From Mesotaenium endlicherianum (Eukaryota; Streptophyta; Zygnematophyceae; Zygnematales; Mesotaeniaceae), in the NCBI GenBank assembly GCA_009602735.1, contig WELA01008529.1:93313-120300 (forward strand): DNA of 26,988 bases, written 5' to 3'. The position numbers were made by a program, and so were the translations under genes. Positions 1 to 10,380 of the stretch are shown piece after piece; position 1 is the first letter of the stretch, and each line of letters opens with the position of its first letter. The notes beneath the pieces are model-generated. The model worked only from the letters and a program-made list of their open reading frames with translations, did no database searches and had not been told where the DNA came from.

Positions 1-40
1 GGGGGGGGGGAGGGGGCCCGAGGGGTGAGGGGCGCAGGGG
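1..40. repeat. G-rich tract at left edge
   Basis: There are five or more runs of four or more G within 40 bases on the plus strand, a composition that can form a G-quadruplex. It probably lies in an intron of the minus-strand MurA gene. No coding signal is seen. Confidence 0.6.
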
Positions 41-59
41 TGTGTTGGTCTGGCCATGG

Positions 60-400
60 AGGAGTGGACACGTGGCAACCTGCCGATTGACAAACTGATT
101 GACCAACCAACTGACCGAGTGATTCAGATTGGAGGAAGCGACCAACCGACTGCCTGGATAACTGGGCGTGGAACGATCATCACTGACCACTGAGCGGCCG
201 ACAGGCCGATTGTTGATCGAGCGAGCAAGCGCGCGCTTGCACGCGGTGAGGTGGCGAGCGCAGAACCACAAGGGCGTTGGGGTGGGCCGAATGCAGCAGT
301 TCCGACTGACTAACCGACCGACCGACTGACCGCTGACTGGCCGATTGATCAACTGACTGGTCGACTAACTGACTGGTCAATTGACTGAAAGACCGAGAGC
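60..400. repeat. Degenerate GACTGACC-type simple repeat
   Basis: The stretch is built from irregular repeats of four-base words such as GACT, GACC and GATT (for example around 300-390). It looks like a decayed microsatellite. It lies beyond the donor site of MurA exon 3 and so is most likely intronic. No reading frame here resembles MurA. Confidence 0.65.
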
Positions 401-478
401 AAAGGTATATTGCGCGCGCGGGCGCGGAGAGAGATCGCACGGGCGAGGCGGCGGGGCGGGGCGAGCGAGCGAGCGTAC

Positions 479-3400
479 CACGAGGGTGTTGGGGCGCGGC
501 TGGTGGATGCAGCAGCCGGTGGAGCGCAGCTTGCTGATGACGGACGTCAGGTGCTTGGGCACCACGGGCGACATGGAGATGGTGGAGCGCGTGATGGCGG
601 CGGCCACCAGGAACGTGCCGGCCTCGATGCGGTCGGGGATGATGGTGAAGTCGGCCGAGTGCAGGCGGCGCACGCCCTGGATGCACAGCGTGTTGCTGCC
701 GGCGCCGCGGATGCGCGCGCCGCAGTGGATCAGGAACTCCGCCAGGTCCACCACCTCGGGCTCCTGCGCGGCGCGGCGCAGGGCGCGTCGTTGTTTGGAA
801 ACAAGCAGGGGGGTTGCATCAGAGTGTGCGACTGTCTGCTTCCTTGTGTCAGAATGTCTTTTTTTTTTTTTTTTGGCTTATGTCATAGTTCCAAAGAGAA
901 GCAGGCCGTGTCAGAGTTGTGGGAGTGAGGGGCAAATAAGTTTCACTGTTCCGCTTGGGAATGTGGAGGGAGGAGGGAAGCCCCACCACTTCCGGCTCCT
1001 GTCATTGTTCGCAGAGTACAACGACAAGTTTCATGGCTCATTCATGGCTTATGTCGTGTCGGTGTTTGGGGGGCGGATCAAAAGGAAGGCCTGTCAAGGG
1101 AAGGGAAGCTCCTGCCATTGTTCAGAAATCTAGGAAACGATCATGGATCACGTCGCTCTCTGAGAATGCAGAGCAGGGGAAGGCCCACCACCTCCCAGCT
1201 GGGGGCCCTGTCATTGTTCGGAAATGGAACAGAACATGTCACAGTCTGGGTGTTCGGCTCCTGTTATTGTTCGGGAGTACATATCGTGACCTTGTCTGAA
1301 AGAGGTACAGGGGGAAGGTCCACAACTTCGGGCCCACGTCGTTATGTGGAAACAACGGTACAGGAGAAATGCAACTACGAGCGGGGGGGAAAGGACTAGG
1401 AGTGTGGAGTAGGGAGTGTTTGGGATGCACATCAGCCACACGAGAGAGTGAGGACGACGGGTTGGGGGGCGTTGGGAGTTTGAAGAAAAAAGCTAGGCAG
1501 GAAGTGTGGTGAGGGTGAAATTCGGTGAGAGTTAGGGTGACCAAAAAAGCTTGAGAAGGACCATAGAGGAAGAGTGGGGGTTACGATGGTGAGCTGGGGA
1601 GTAGTAAGCTTTGGTAGTAGTTCAGCACATGAACTAGTGGGAGGGGATCAAGTACCGGGAGTGTGGAGAGTGGGATGAGAAGCCTGAAAAGACTGCAAGT
1701 ATGCATTCAGAGTGTTCACGCTGGGGTCGTTCAAGACCTCTGATTTCTGGCTTGGAGTCACACATCAAGTACTTCAAACTGTGGAGTGTGGGATGAAAAA
1801 GTGGAGTGCAAAGGTTGACACTGCGACAGCTTGAGCATCCTCGCAGGGTGGATTGTGGGTGACACTGGCAGTGAGGATGACAAATATATGGGGTGCTTCT
1901 TGTAGACATAGAGTAGACTACATAGAACAACTCAAGGTGAGACAGAAAGAGGCTTTCTTTGGCACATGGACAGGGTCCAGGGACAAATAGGACTCTCGTG
2001 GAACACCTAAAGCACAGCTCTTGATTTGATCTGAGGAAGCAAGTGACTAAAATGACGAGAGCTCAGCCTCAGCAGGAGTACACCTCCTCAGCTGCAGTTT
2101 CAGGAGGATCTGAGTTGGGGGAAGGTAGGATGGAATGCTTTGAAGCAAAGCAAGAGCAATTGTTCTTTGTTTGCAGCAGCCTTAAAGCTGAAGTTCTAAG
2201 AAGCATCAACTACAAGGAAGGTGAAGTTCAGAACACGAGAGCTCCATCAGACATGTGTGAAGGAGACCCATTTTAAAGAAGATGCTGAGCAGGCTTCTCA
2301 TGAAAATCCCTCTGATGGCAGTGAACCTCTCATGCCATGCATTGCCTGAGCCAGGAGCAGAGGGCAGACAAAAAGTGACAAGAATACATATGGAGAAATG
2401 GGAGGAATGCAGGAGAGGGTGAAGACAGGGCAATGGTGGAACAATGAAGCATGGCGCTCCCAACTGAAACTGCCAACAAGCTGGCAAGTGCAGTAATCAT
2501 GGACTCTGTGCCCTACACAACTCCTTTCTCGTGTCTTACAAGAAATCGGCGCAGAAGCTGACCAAGTTGCAGCTGACCTAATCTGAACAAGAGCACCCAT
2601 TGCATGAAGCGTAGAATGCTAGAAGACCCATGTAACATCCACCCACAATTATTAGGGGTCAACTTCCAGGACCGGTCAACTCTCAGCACTGGCTTATGCC
2701 TAGCCTCTCTCGTTTGCCTTGGTTTTCCCAAAGGAAAAGCAAAAATCACCTTAAGCTTCTCCAAAGATTGTACTGTCATTGCTCGATAAGAGTTATTTTT
2801 GCATGTATATTGCTGCTTTGCTGCAACTGGTTTAAAAAACCCAGCAGGTCAATCTCGTGGCCCAGTGAGCCTTCCAACAAATCAGGACCAGGGTAGGTAC
2901 TTCATGCTCAGCTTTATATCGTTTGATAGTGAACAACCTCTTTTCTCTGCCAAACAATGGTGGGTAATATTTTCATATTTAAAGGTGTTAAGACAGTAAT
3001 CATAAGCTGAATATCTCCCAAGGGTTGACTAGCACCTGTTATGGCCATCTTAGTGTTGAGTGGATGCCAACCAATGACCACAGCAGCAACCACAGAGGGC
3101 TTTTATAGAAGGGAACTAATCACCTGAGCAACGTTGGAGAGGTAAGTTTCCCCATCAGCCAACGATGCAGCCATCATCAAGGTCTCTGTTGCTCCAACAC
3201 TAGGGTAGTCGAGATAAAAGTTCCCTCCGACCAGTCGCTTCCCATTCAGGGCCTTAGCATGCACTCGTCCCTGCCTGCTTCGACAAGGACAAACAGGACG
3301 ACTTTAGCCGAAATGACCAGGGTTAACAGAGCAGGCACATTAAGCAAAGCAGGTCAGCCTTACATACCCACTTGGAAACCTCCCCTGTAGTTCCATAGCT

Positions 3401-4507
3401 AGAACTAGACCACTAAGATCACAGAAGCATCATGGCCAGAAGTATTTGTCAGAGAATGTCAGTGAAGCAGGGTTAGAAAGACATTTTGCTGCCTATCCGC
3501 CTGTATATTGCCACCAAAGGATCTTAGACAAATGCTACTTGCCAGCTCTGATTCAGAAGATCCCTCAAACACTGTATCCTGCAACCCTAACAGAATGAAT
3601 CAGGGCATCAGGGTGTAGAGATTAAAATGCTATCCCACCTGATCTCTACTTTGGCGCCTAGAGCTTCCAAACCCCGCACATGTAAGTCAATAGGGCGAGC
3701 TCCAATGTTGCATCCTCCTGGAAGAGGCACTACCGCTTCTCCTTGCCGTCCCATTAGTGCTCCAATGACAAAAAAACTGGCTCTGAGCTTTCTCACTATG
3801 TCTGCACACGGCTCTACAGAAGAGAGGGTGCTGGCATCTACCAACAGGGAATCATCCACACCGCGGGTCACTTTGACTCCAACTGACTGCAGAACTTGGC
3901 ACATGCGTCTAATATCATGAAGATCAGGGACCCTCCGCAAGACCAAAGCCTCCTCTGAGCAAAGAGCTCCTGCTAAGACAGCGAGCGCAGAGTTTTTTGC
4001 ACCACTAATTGTGACGTGACCAGACAACGTCTCCGTTCTTCCAACTTCGAAACACTCCACCTGAACAGGGGGCTTAAGGAGTGTGTTTCTACTGCTCTCA
4101 GAGATTAATCGCTTGGACAGTAACGTCTGATCTGCTTCTAATACTGAAGAAGTAGACACATCTAGCGACCTTATTGCTCGAAGTGCAGAGTCGCTACTTG
4201 AACTTTTATTGAAGTCTGCAAGTGCGGCACAGGCGTATCCAGCAGCATGGGTGGTCTTATTCCCCAATGCTACGCTGCTACCTTCATACGAAAAATGGGT
4301 ACTTAGAAGCGGTGGATTTAATAGAAATGGTTTTCCGAAGGTATGCAGGCCGGAATGAAGCCCTGCATGACTAAGATTGCCTAACGATGCTAAAGTGTAC
4401 TGTGAAGACAATGACAATGAAGGTGCTGAGCTGAGTCCCCCTTCTTGCCTGCTTCCCAATATCCCGCTGACTTGGAAAGAAGGCGTTGCTAAATATGCGG
4501 CCTCCAT
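479..4507 (-). CDS. MurA: UDP-N-acetylglucosamine 1-carboxyvinyltransferase (MurA), plastid type; 5' part of a split gene
   Basis: MurA transfers enolpyruvate from PEP to UDP-GlcNAc, the first committed step of peptidoglycan synthesis; in plants with plastid peptidoglycan it acts in the chloroplast. Three exons fit in phase. Exon 1 is 4507-3639 (donor AG|GTGGGA), exon 2 is 3274-3124 (donor CAG|GTGATT), and exon 3 is 763-479 (acceptor GCGCAG, donor GTG|GTACGC). Together they give 435 residues. Residues 1 to ~150 are a Ser/Leu-rich, acid-poor leader fitting a transit peptide plus linker. The catalytic core starts at about residue 150: TISGAKN (Lys171-Asn172, substrate binding), [13 protein letters not shown], and [10 protein letters not shown] with Cys266 matching the catalytic Cys115 of the E. 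coli enzyme. Exon 2 carries the [16 protein letters not shown] motif. Exon 3 runs from [10 protein letters not shown] to the [15 protein letters not shown] motif. The C-terminal ~120 residues, including the catalytic Asp and Arg, must lie off the left edge. Start choice: the first Met of the open frame. Third-position GC jumps sharply from exon 1 to exon 3. Confidence 0.93.
859..874 (+). repeat. Poly-T run in MurA intron 2
   Basis: There are sixteen consecutive T on the plus strand (A on the gene strand), inside the 2.36-kb intron between MurA exons 2 and 3. Confidence 0.9.
977..1353 (-). repeat. Degenerate tandem copies of the MurA exon-3 head and its splice acceptor
   Basis: Copies lie at about 977-1010, 1105-1126 (partial), 1179-1216, 1254-1274 (partial) and 1314-1353, spaced about 60-130 bases apart. 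The shared plus-strand core is GGCTCCTGTCATTGTTCG. The fuller copies also carry a segment like GGTCCACCACCTCGGG, which is the reverse complement of the first codons of true exon 3 (744-763). On the gene strand the copy at 977-1010 reads ..ACAG|GAGCCGGAAGTGGTGG, coding EPEVVG just as the real exon begins EPEVVD. The copy at 1314-1353 codes PEVVDLP. Homology to MurA then stops. The copies lie inside MurA intron 2. The intron between 1354 and 3123 shows nothing else I can name. Confidence 0.65.
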
Positions 4508-5857
4508 TTACATCAGTCTTCCTTCTGTAGCTTCAAGAAGAAAGAACTAACCAAGGCTCAGACAGACAGCTTCTGCTAAGGAATCAGCAATGCCGCCTTT
4601 TCTTGCGCATTTTCCTTTTCATCATCTACGAACAACCTCCTGTGACATTATATGGACTTTGCAACGATGTCAGCGGGGTCTCACACAAAACAAACATGGA
4701 CTGGCCTGATGTTGGTCAGGCATGTTGGTCAGGCTTTTCTTTTAGCGAAGCATTCCTTGAGCTAAAGAAGGGGTCTCGTCCCCAGTTCCTCCAGTGCCCT
4801 CCAGTTAGGCCAGGTGGTTCCCGCGCCAAGTACCGCCACACCTGTCGCCGTGTGACCCGGTTTGCTCGAAATGGCTCGCATTTCACACTTCATGAATACA
4901 AAAAGTTCACAAAAAGTTTGTTGGTGCCTGATGTTGCTGGTGATAATGTACGGAGACGAAGTGATGTTGTCGTCCATAGGGCCAGCATCAGCCAGCATAA
5001 AGGCCACCAATGGCCACGAAGCACATTCGGTTGCAGGAAATTTGTACGTTTGTTATACCGCGAGCATCGCCTCGCCGGTCTCGCCTGTATACTCTGGTTT
5101 CACGACCAGCTAAACGGCAGAAACCGGACAAAGGCATCAGGATTCGGCAGGCAACGGCAGTAATCAGCAATCGGCAAGCTCTGGACTAATAATCATGGGT
5201 ATAGTCGGGACTCGGGACTAGGGACTGATTGGGATTGATTGCGACCGATCAGAACGTTGTTCAACATTGTACGTGCAGCTTGTCAGAGTCGGTACTGCTA
5301 ACCAGTGCTCTCACTTCACTGGCAAAACTGGACAAAATGGGCCAAAAGCATGGCCAAAAGCCACAAAAAGTGAAACTCGAATCACCACCCATTTCTTCAT
5401 GTCCTCGTGGGACTGCCGGCCAATTGAGCTGGATCCCCTGGATTTCGGATCTAAGAACCTGGAAATGCTGACCACATATGAAGGTCAGGTACGGTAACCG
5501 ATAAGTCTGGACTTTCAGACTGAACACTCTTTATACATGGAGCTTCCTACGTAATTCATGTCGGGACAATGTTATGCGGACAAAAAATACAAGCACTTTT
5601 GGAAAACTATGATACTACGTGGCAGAAAATGATAAAGGCAGTTGAAAACGGGACATTTGGCATCATAATGGTTAATGCAGCCCATGCATAGCAGCAAAAC
5701 TGAATGACACGGAAAGTTGGAGTCCAAGAAAAAGCATGAACTTCATCACGCTTGATTCGCTCCTGTTCCGGCGTGTTAATGTCAGGTGCTGTCACCCATC
5801 GCCACCTGTCGAAGGTTGTAAACCGTTCCTTTAATCGCTGGTTTTGGCAGTCATTCA
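4508..5857. other. Region upstream of MurA, no gene recognised
   Basis: This stretch should hold the MurA promoter (minus strand), but no convincing TATA element at a standard distance is clear. Open frames exist (the longest plus-strand one is 4603-5163), but their composition is not protein-like and I recognise no family. Short simple repeats are present near 4705-4735 (TGTTGGTCAGGC twice) and 5205-5240 (GGGACT-like). Confidence 0.5.
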
Positions 5858-6279
5858 TTGCAACACATACTCGCGCTCCGACACGTTTTGCGAAAACCCC
5901 TCCGTAGGAGGGTTTTTCGAAAAATGCGCGTTTCGGATCGGTCCGGAATTCAAAATCGGAGCGAATACCGTCGGGTCCCGGAAGCGGCACCGGAAACGAA
6001 ATGCGATCCGGAACCTCCTTCCGGCGCGGCCCGTCGCCTCCCGACCCGCCGATTCGCGAAAGACGCGTCCTCCCACGTCCTCCGACCCCCCCGGAACACG
6101 AAAACGTAACATTTCGAAACTTGGTCACCTCTCAAAACGTAATATCTCCAATCCGACCGAGACGGGGTTTTCCTTCCAATTTCATATTCGGGACCGAAAC
6201 CGAAACGCGCATTTTTCGAAAAACCAAGCTACGGAGGGTTTTCAAAAAAATTTCGTTTCGGAGCGCGAGTATGTGTTGT
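5858..6279. mobile_element. Non-autonomous DNA transposon (MITE) with long terminal inverted repeats
   Basis: The left end CAACACATACTCGCGCTCCG (from 5861) is repeated in inverted form at the right end (6259-6278). The imperfect inverted similarity continues for about 85-105 bases, including the shared block TTTTTCGAAAAATGCGCGTT. A candidate 7-base target duplication, TCATTCA, flanks the element at 5851-5857 and 6280-6286. The interior is GC-rich and has no transposase. Long TIRs with a 7-9 base duplication suggest a Mutator-like or hAT-like parent, but the superfamily cannot be fixed from this copy alone. Open frames on both strands here follow from the palindromic structure and are not genes. 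Confidence 0.75.
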
Positions 6280-6286
6280 TCATTCA

Positions 6287-7301
6287 GTCACACACATATT
6301 TCAGATGGCACTGCATGGCACCACAAGCCAGCCACAAGCAGATATACCAGTCAATTAAGCGCGCTGGGACCTTAGTCAACTCAAAGTCACCAATGGACAT
6401 GCATAACCCTGACCACGTATTGTTGACTGCTTTGACTGTCAAGCCCAAGTCTTCCTGTTGACTGCTAAAGGTGTCGCCGGTACAGCAACATCTCTGCCAT
6501 CCGTCTCAACTTCTTGCACCTGCAGCCATGGCAGCTAGTCCTCTAAATTGATTAGTCCTTGTCGTCAAGCCCGTGAATGCCATCGTATATTATTCTTACA
6601 AGTTGATGGCGCATGACTATCTAATGGCTTCTTAATGATTGACTAGGTCCTTAAATATCCTACGCTTAACATTTGAAAGCCCGACACACACTTTTTGTTT
6701 CCATGCTCAAGCCCAACTTATGCCCAACAATATATAGACGCATGCAGATTGGATAGATCCAACCTCCTCAAGAAATAGAGTAGTATTCTTTGGCTTGCCT
6801 TGCGCATGGCAAAGTGCAATTTTCAAGAAGCAACCTTCTCATTAGTCCTTTGACTTGTTGAAAGATTATCGCATATAAAAAATCGATAGTAAGAGACAAT
6901 TTTGTATGTTATTTGGTGTAAGTTCATTCAATTCATGGTTTTCAATGTGACCACGAATACCACAAACACACTCTTAGCAACATACATGGTGTAGGAAAAA
7001 TTAGTTGAGCCCGAGCAACATGTATAATTGATCAAAAAAAATTAGTGCACATTTGTAAACTTCTACGGCCAGTCACCATAGTTGCCACCTGGTCCTTTGA
7101 CTTTTTTTGCTAGGCTAAGAAAGTAACAATTTAGTTGATATATTGATTGTGTCCTCTTACTTGTTACTTTTGTTCCAAGGGTCCTATATAATATTTAGTA
7201 AAATGCATTTAGACTCTGGCTAATGAAATGGACGGAGGGCAAGCATAGGAACAAGCCTCTTGTCGAGAGCATGCTCTCCTCATGATGTGCAAAGTTTACT
7301 T
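6287..7301. other. AT-rich intergenic stretch with a TTGAC cluster
   Basis: No gene is seen. Positions 6347-6466 contain about six TTGAC/GTCAA words in 120 bases; three more lie before 7100. The stretch ends at the copia target duplication TACTT (7297-7301). Confidence 0.5.
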
Positions 7302-7813
7302 TGTTGACTGACCCCTCTAGTCAAATCTGTTGACCTTTAGCGTTGACCTCACACGTGTTGCTAGCACTTAGTCAAGCCTATGTGTCATTTCATACTTAGT
7401 TGACTTAGACATTTGTAGACCCAAGTCTATATGTCGGTGACTTAGCTATTGTATTCACACTTACTTAATAGCTGTTCACTTCTCGACAGAGTCAACCTTT
7501 GACTCACATAGTGACAGACTCTAGCATTGACTAGATCAATCTCATTCATTGATAGAGTTGATCAACGACCTACAGCAAATGCTTCAGCACATTGACACAG
7601 CAAATAGCTTCACTATTTAACAGAGTTAGATAGAAAGCATGGTCATTCTTCAAAGCTATAAAAAAATGAACAGATCTTCAAAGGAAAAGAGTTCAATTCT
7701 CAAAGAGTCTTCCATTATAAACTCTAACTCACTTCAAAGATCCTCATGTAGTATTTATCTTTCTACTTAAACTAATTCTGCAAGCTTCTAGCTATGGCAG
7801 AGATTAGTCAACA
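7302..7813 (+). repeat. 5' LTR of copia element
   Basis: This 512-base copy matches 13378-13890 nearly exactly. It has TG..CA ends inside an 8-base inverted repeat. It contains eleven TTGAC/GTCAA words, a TATA box at 7716-7721 and, unusually, the gag ATG at 7794-7796, so the last 20 bases are coding. Confidence 0.97.
7716..7721 (+). promoter_or_regulatory. TATA box of the copia LTR promoter
   Basis: TATAAA lies about 78 bases before the gag ATG and 92 bases before the LTR end. A start about 30 bases downstream would leave a short leader and a short R-U5. The 3' LTR has the same site at about 13793-13798. Position and motif fit a plant RNA polymerase II promoter; the start site itself is inferred. 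Confidence 0.55.
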
Positions 7814-8171
7814 TGGTATCAAAGGCCTTACTGTGAAAGAGTTTGATGGAGTTAATTTCCAGCAATGGAGTAACAGACTCAGAATTATGATGAGGCCAGT
7901 AGGCCTCTGGGCTCATCTGAATGAAGATCTTCAAATTCCTGAAGAACCTGGTGACATCCGAGAAAAGTTTATTCAGAAAAGAGACTCTGCACTTGCTGTT
8001 CTTGTAGCAAGCTTATCATCTGAACATTTTGAGCTCATTCAAGAACATGATGAGCCTAGACCTGCTTGGAAAGCACTTGTTTCACACTTTGCTCCTAACA
8101 ATGTTCCTCAGATGCGTCTCTACAGATCTCAGATGAATACCATGAGAAAGNCTGAGAAAGCAGCCTCATGA
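7794..8171 (+). pseudogene. Copia Gag, N-terminal part, frame broken at an ambiguous base
   Basis: This is the N-terminal part of the Gag capsid polyprotein. Visible features are the typical copia Gag start (a motif like FDGVNFQQWSNRLR at residues ~18-31) and the later PRPAWKALVSHF, matching the UBN2/retrotran_gag families. The ATG lies inside the 5' LTR and codons 7-11 are read through the primer-binding site. The frame ends at a stop at 8169-8171. The continuation of Gag lies in another frame from about 8155 onward, and the single N at 8151 sits exactly at the switch, so this break may be a sequencing artefact and not a mutation. Confidence 0.85.
7814..7827 (+). promoter_or_regulatory. Primer-binding site (initiator Met tRNA type)
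   Basis: TGGTATCAAAGG directly follows the LTR end. It matches the usual plant copia site TGGTATCAGAGC, complementary to the 3' end of initiator methionine tRNA, at ten of twelve bases. It is also in-frame coding sequence of Gag. Confidence 0.8.
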
Positions 8172-8175
8172 GAAA

Positions 8176-10056
8176 ATGGAAGCCTATGTGCTTCATTTCA
8201 AAGCTGTCATCACAAATCTGAAAGCCATCGCCCAAAATGTGACTGATGCTGAAATTCTTTCAGCTTTCATGGGTGGCTTACCTGATCAACAATTGCTGAA
8301 TCTTCAGTTCAGTGTCCTGAAGCCAGAAGACCAAACTTTTGAAGGCTTCTCCAAGTTTCTGATTACTGAAGACAATCAGAGAGCTATCACCGATAGCATT
8401 CAGGATCTGGCCTTATATGCCAAGTCCTCTTCTCCCTTTTCCAAGTCTGCTCCCTCAGCATCCAACAAGTCAAAATCAGAATCTTCTTCTTCTCTCACTC
8501 TAGAACAGGCAAAGTTATTGTGCAAATATTGCAAGCAAAAAGGTCATCAGAAAGAGACATGTCCCAAACTTGCTGCTAAAGCTAAAGCTCAATCAGCTCA
8601 GCTTTCTACCACAGATTCAGACTCTATAGCAGCACATACCTCACTCCTTCAGGAACATAGTCTCTTTGTCTCTCTCCTATTGACCAACAGCCAGCCTCTT
8701 CCTGCCTGGATTCTTGACTCAGGAGCCTCTGCTCACATGTGTCATGTCAAAGAGTGGTTTTCCATACTCACAGAGCTTCACCCTTCCCAGCCAATCACCC
8801 TTGGCAATGGATCAGTAGTACAGGCTACTCACTCTGGCACCATTCCTGTGGTCTTCTCTGATAGAAACAACAAGACTCATCCAGTTTTACTTCATGAAGT
8901 CCTATTTGTTCCATCTTTGACACACAATCTGTTCAGTGTCATACAGGCCACTGCTAAAGGAGCTCAGCTGGCTTTCTCAGGCACTACATGCACATTGTTC
9001 AATGCCACTCATCAACCTGTTGGCTTTGCAAAGAAGGTGTCCAGACTATATGAGCTCCAATGTGAAGCCCAAAGAGCACTTCAGAAGTCTATGCCTTATG
9101 CTTCTGAGCAGTCAGCTCTGACAGCCAATATGACAGCTACAGCCAACCTTTGGCATCGTAGATATGGCCACCTGAGCTTCACTTCTCTCTATAAGATTCA
9201 GCAAGAAGAATTGGTGTCAGGCTTACCTCCTAGCTTGTTCTCCTCGTCTGCTCCTTCTACTCTATGCTCCCCTTGTCTTCAAGGCCATCATAGCAGAGCC
9301 TCCTTTCCTGCCAACCAGCACACTAGAGCTTCCAATCCCTTGGATCTTATTCACTCAGATATTTCTGGCCCCATGCAGACTCCAGCTCTTGGTGGTAGTC
9401 GATATTTTATATCATTCCTTGATGACCACTCACGTTTTCCCATGGTGGTGATGCTCAGACATAAATCTGATGCTTTCCAAGCTACTCAGGAATACACAAC
9501 TCTGGTTGAAAATTTGCACAAGTCCACAATCAAGGCATTTCGCTCTGACCGTGGAGGCGAGTATACTTCTACTAAATTTAGGAAATGGTGCTCAGACAAG
9601 GGTATTCTTCAACAATTTACAGTTCCCTACACCCCTCAACAAAATGGGGCAGCAGAACGTTTCAACAGAACTGTCCAAGAGAAGGCCAAGTCTATGCTAG
9701 CTGATGCCAACCTTCCTCCCCAATTCTGGGCTGAAGCAGTCTATACTGCAACTTACCTTATTCAGAGATCCCCTTCGTCTCTTCTCCAAGGACAGACTCC
9801 ATTTCAAGCATGGTTTGGCTCTAAGCCTTCAGTTTCCCATTTTCGCACATTTGGATGCTCTGCCTTCGTGCAGATTCCCAAACATCAGCGTCAGAAATTT
9901 TCAGCTGCTAGTGAACCATGCATTTTTATTGGCTATTGTACTGCTTCCAAAGCATACAATTGTACAATCCCCAGACAAAGACGACTCTCATTTCGCGAGA
10001 TGTTCATTTTCAGGAACTCCTCTCTCCATCTGCAGACACTTCTGCAAATCCAGTAG
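8176..10056 (+). pseudogene. Copia Gag C-terminus, protease and integrase, truncated by frameshift
   Basis: The 626-codon frame carries, in order, the rest of Gag, a CCHC zinc knuckle (CKYCKQKGHQKETC, about residues 116-129), the aspartic protease motif LDSGASAHMC, the GAG-pre-integrase HHCC zinc finger (LWHRRYGHLS ... SPCLQGH) and the integrase catalytic core. The core has the Asp of DLIHSDISGP, the Asp of FRSDRGGEYTS and the Glu of PQQNGAAERFNRT, the DDE triad. Near 9957 the frame shifts: the expected integrase C-terminal motif (LYNPQT..ISRDVHF) is in a different frame, and this frame runs out at 10056. The frame is open a little upstream of the first Met and joins Gag in substance. Confidence 0.93.
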
Positions 10057-10380
10057 CACCGAAACTTACCTTCCAAACAGATGACTCTCTTCCCTTCGAG
10101 CCAGCTGCACCAGCTCCTCCTGCTGCTTCAGCTCCGGTCACTCCAGTTCAACCTGAACCTTCAGCAGCTTCTTGAGACCCATCTTCTTCCACAGCATCTT
10201 AGTCCTCCAATAGGCCTTCCAGTTCTGCCATCTTCCGGCCTCTTGCTCCCTCTCTTGAGCCCATTCCTGAAAATCAACCAGTCACTGCGCCCTCTTCCAG
10301 AGTTTCCACCAGAGCTGCAACCAAGCCTCCCCATTTTTACAAGCAGCTCAATTCCAAGGGCATGACTCATGCCAATAATC
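9957..10380 (+). pseudogene. Copia integrase C-terminus and linker to reverse transcriptase, with two stops
   Basis: This stretch continues the polyprotein in a second frame. It contains YNPQTKTTLISRDVHF, the usual end of the integrase region, then a Pro/Ala/Ser-rich linker with stops TGA at 10173-10175 and TAG at 10200-10202. After that, RVSTRAATKPPHFYKQL is typical of the segment before copia reverse transcriptase. Near 10380 the frame changes again into the reverse transcriptase frame. Confidence 0.75.

Noticed and set aside
381..1133. A 250-codon plus-strand frame at the left side
   Set aside because: It is antisense to MurA exon 3 and runs into the intron; no protein-like pattern.
2020..2300. 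snoRNA-like words (TGACGAG, CTGAGGAA) in the MurA intron
   Set aside because: The C and D box spacing and a terminal stem were not convincing; words of this kind occur often by chance.
4603..5163. Possible gene divergent from MurA (186 codons)
   Set aside because: The composition looks random (many Cys, Arg and His), with no domain or splice support.
5844..6461. Long frames on both strands across the MITE
   Set aside because: They arise from the GC-rich inverted repeats; products are Arg/Phe-rich and mirror each other, with no known domain.
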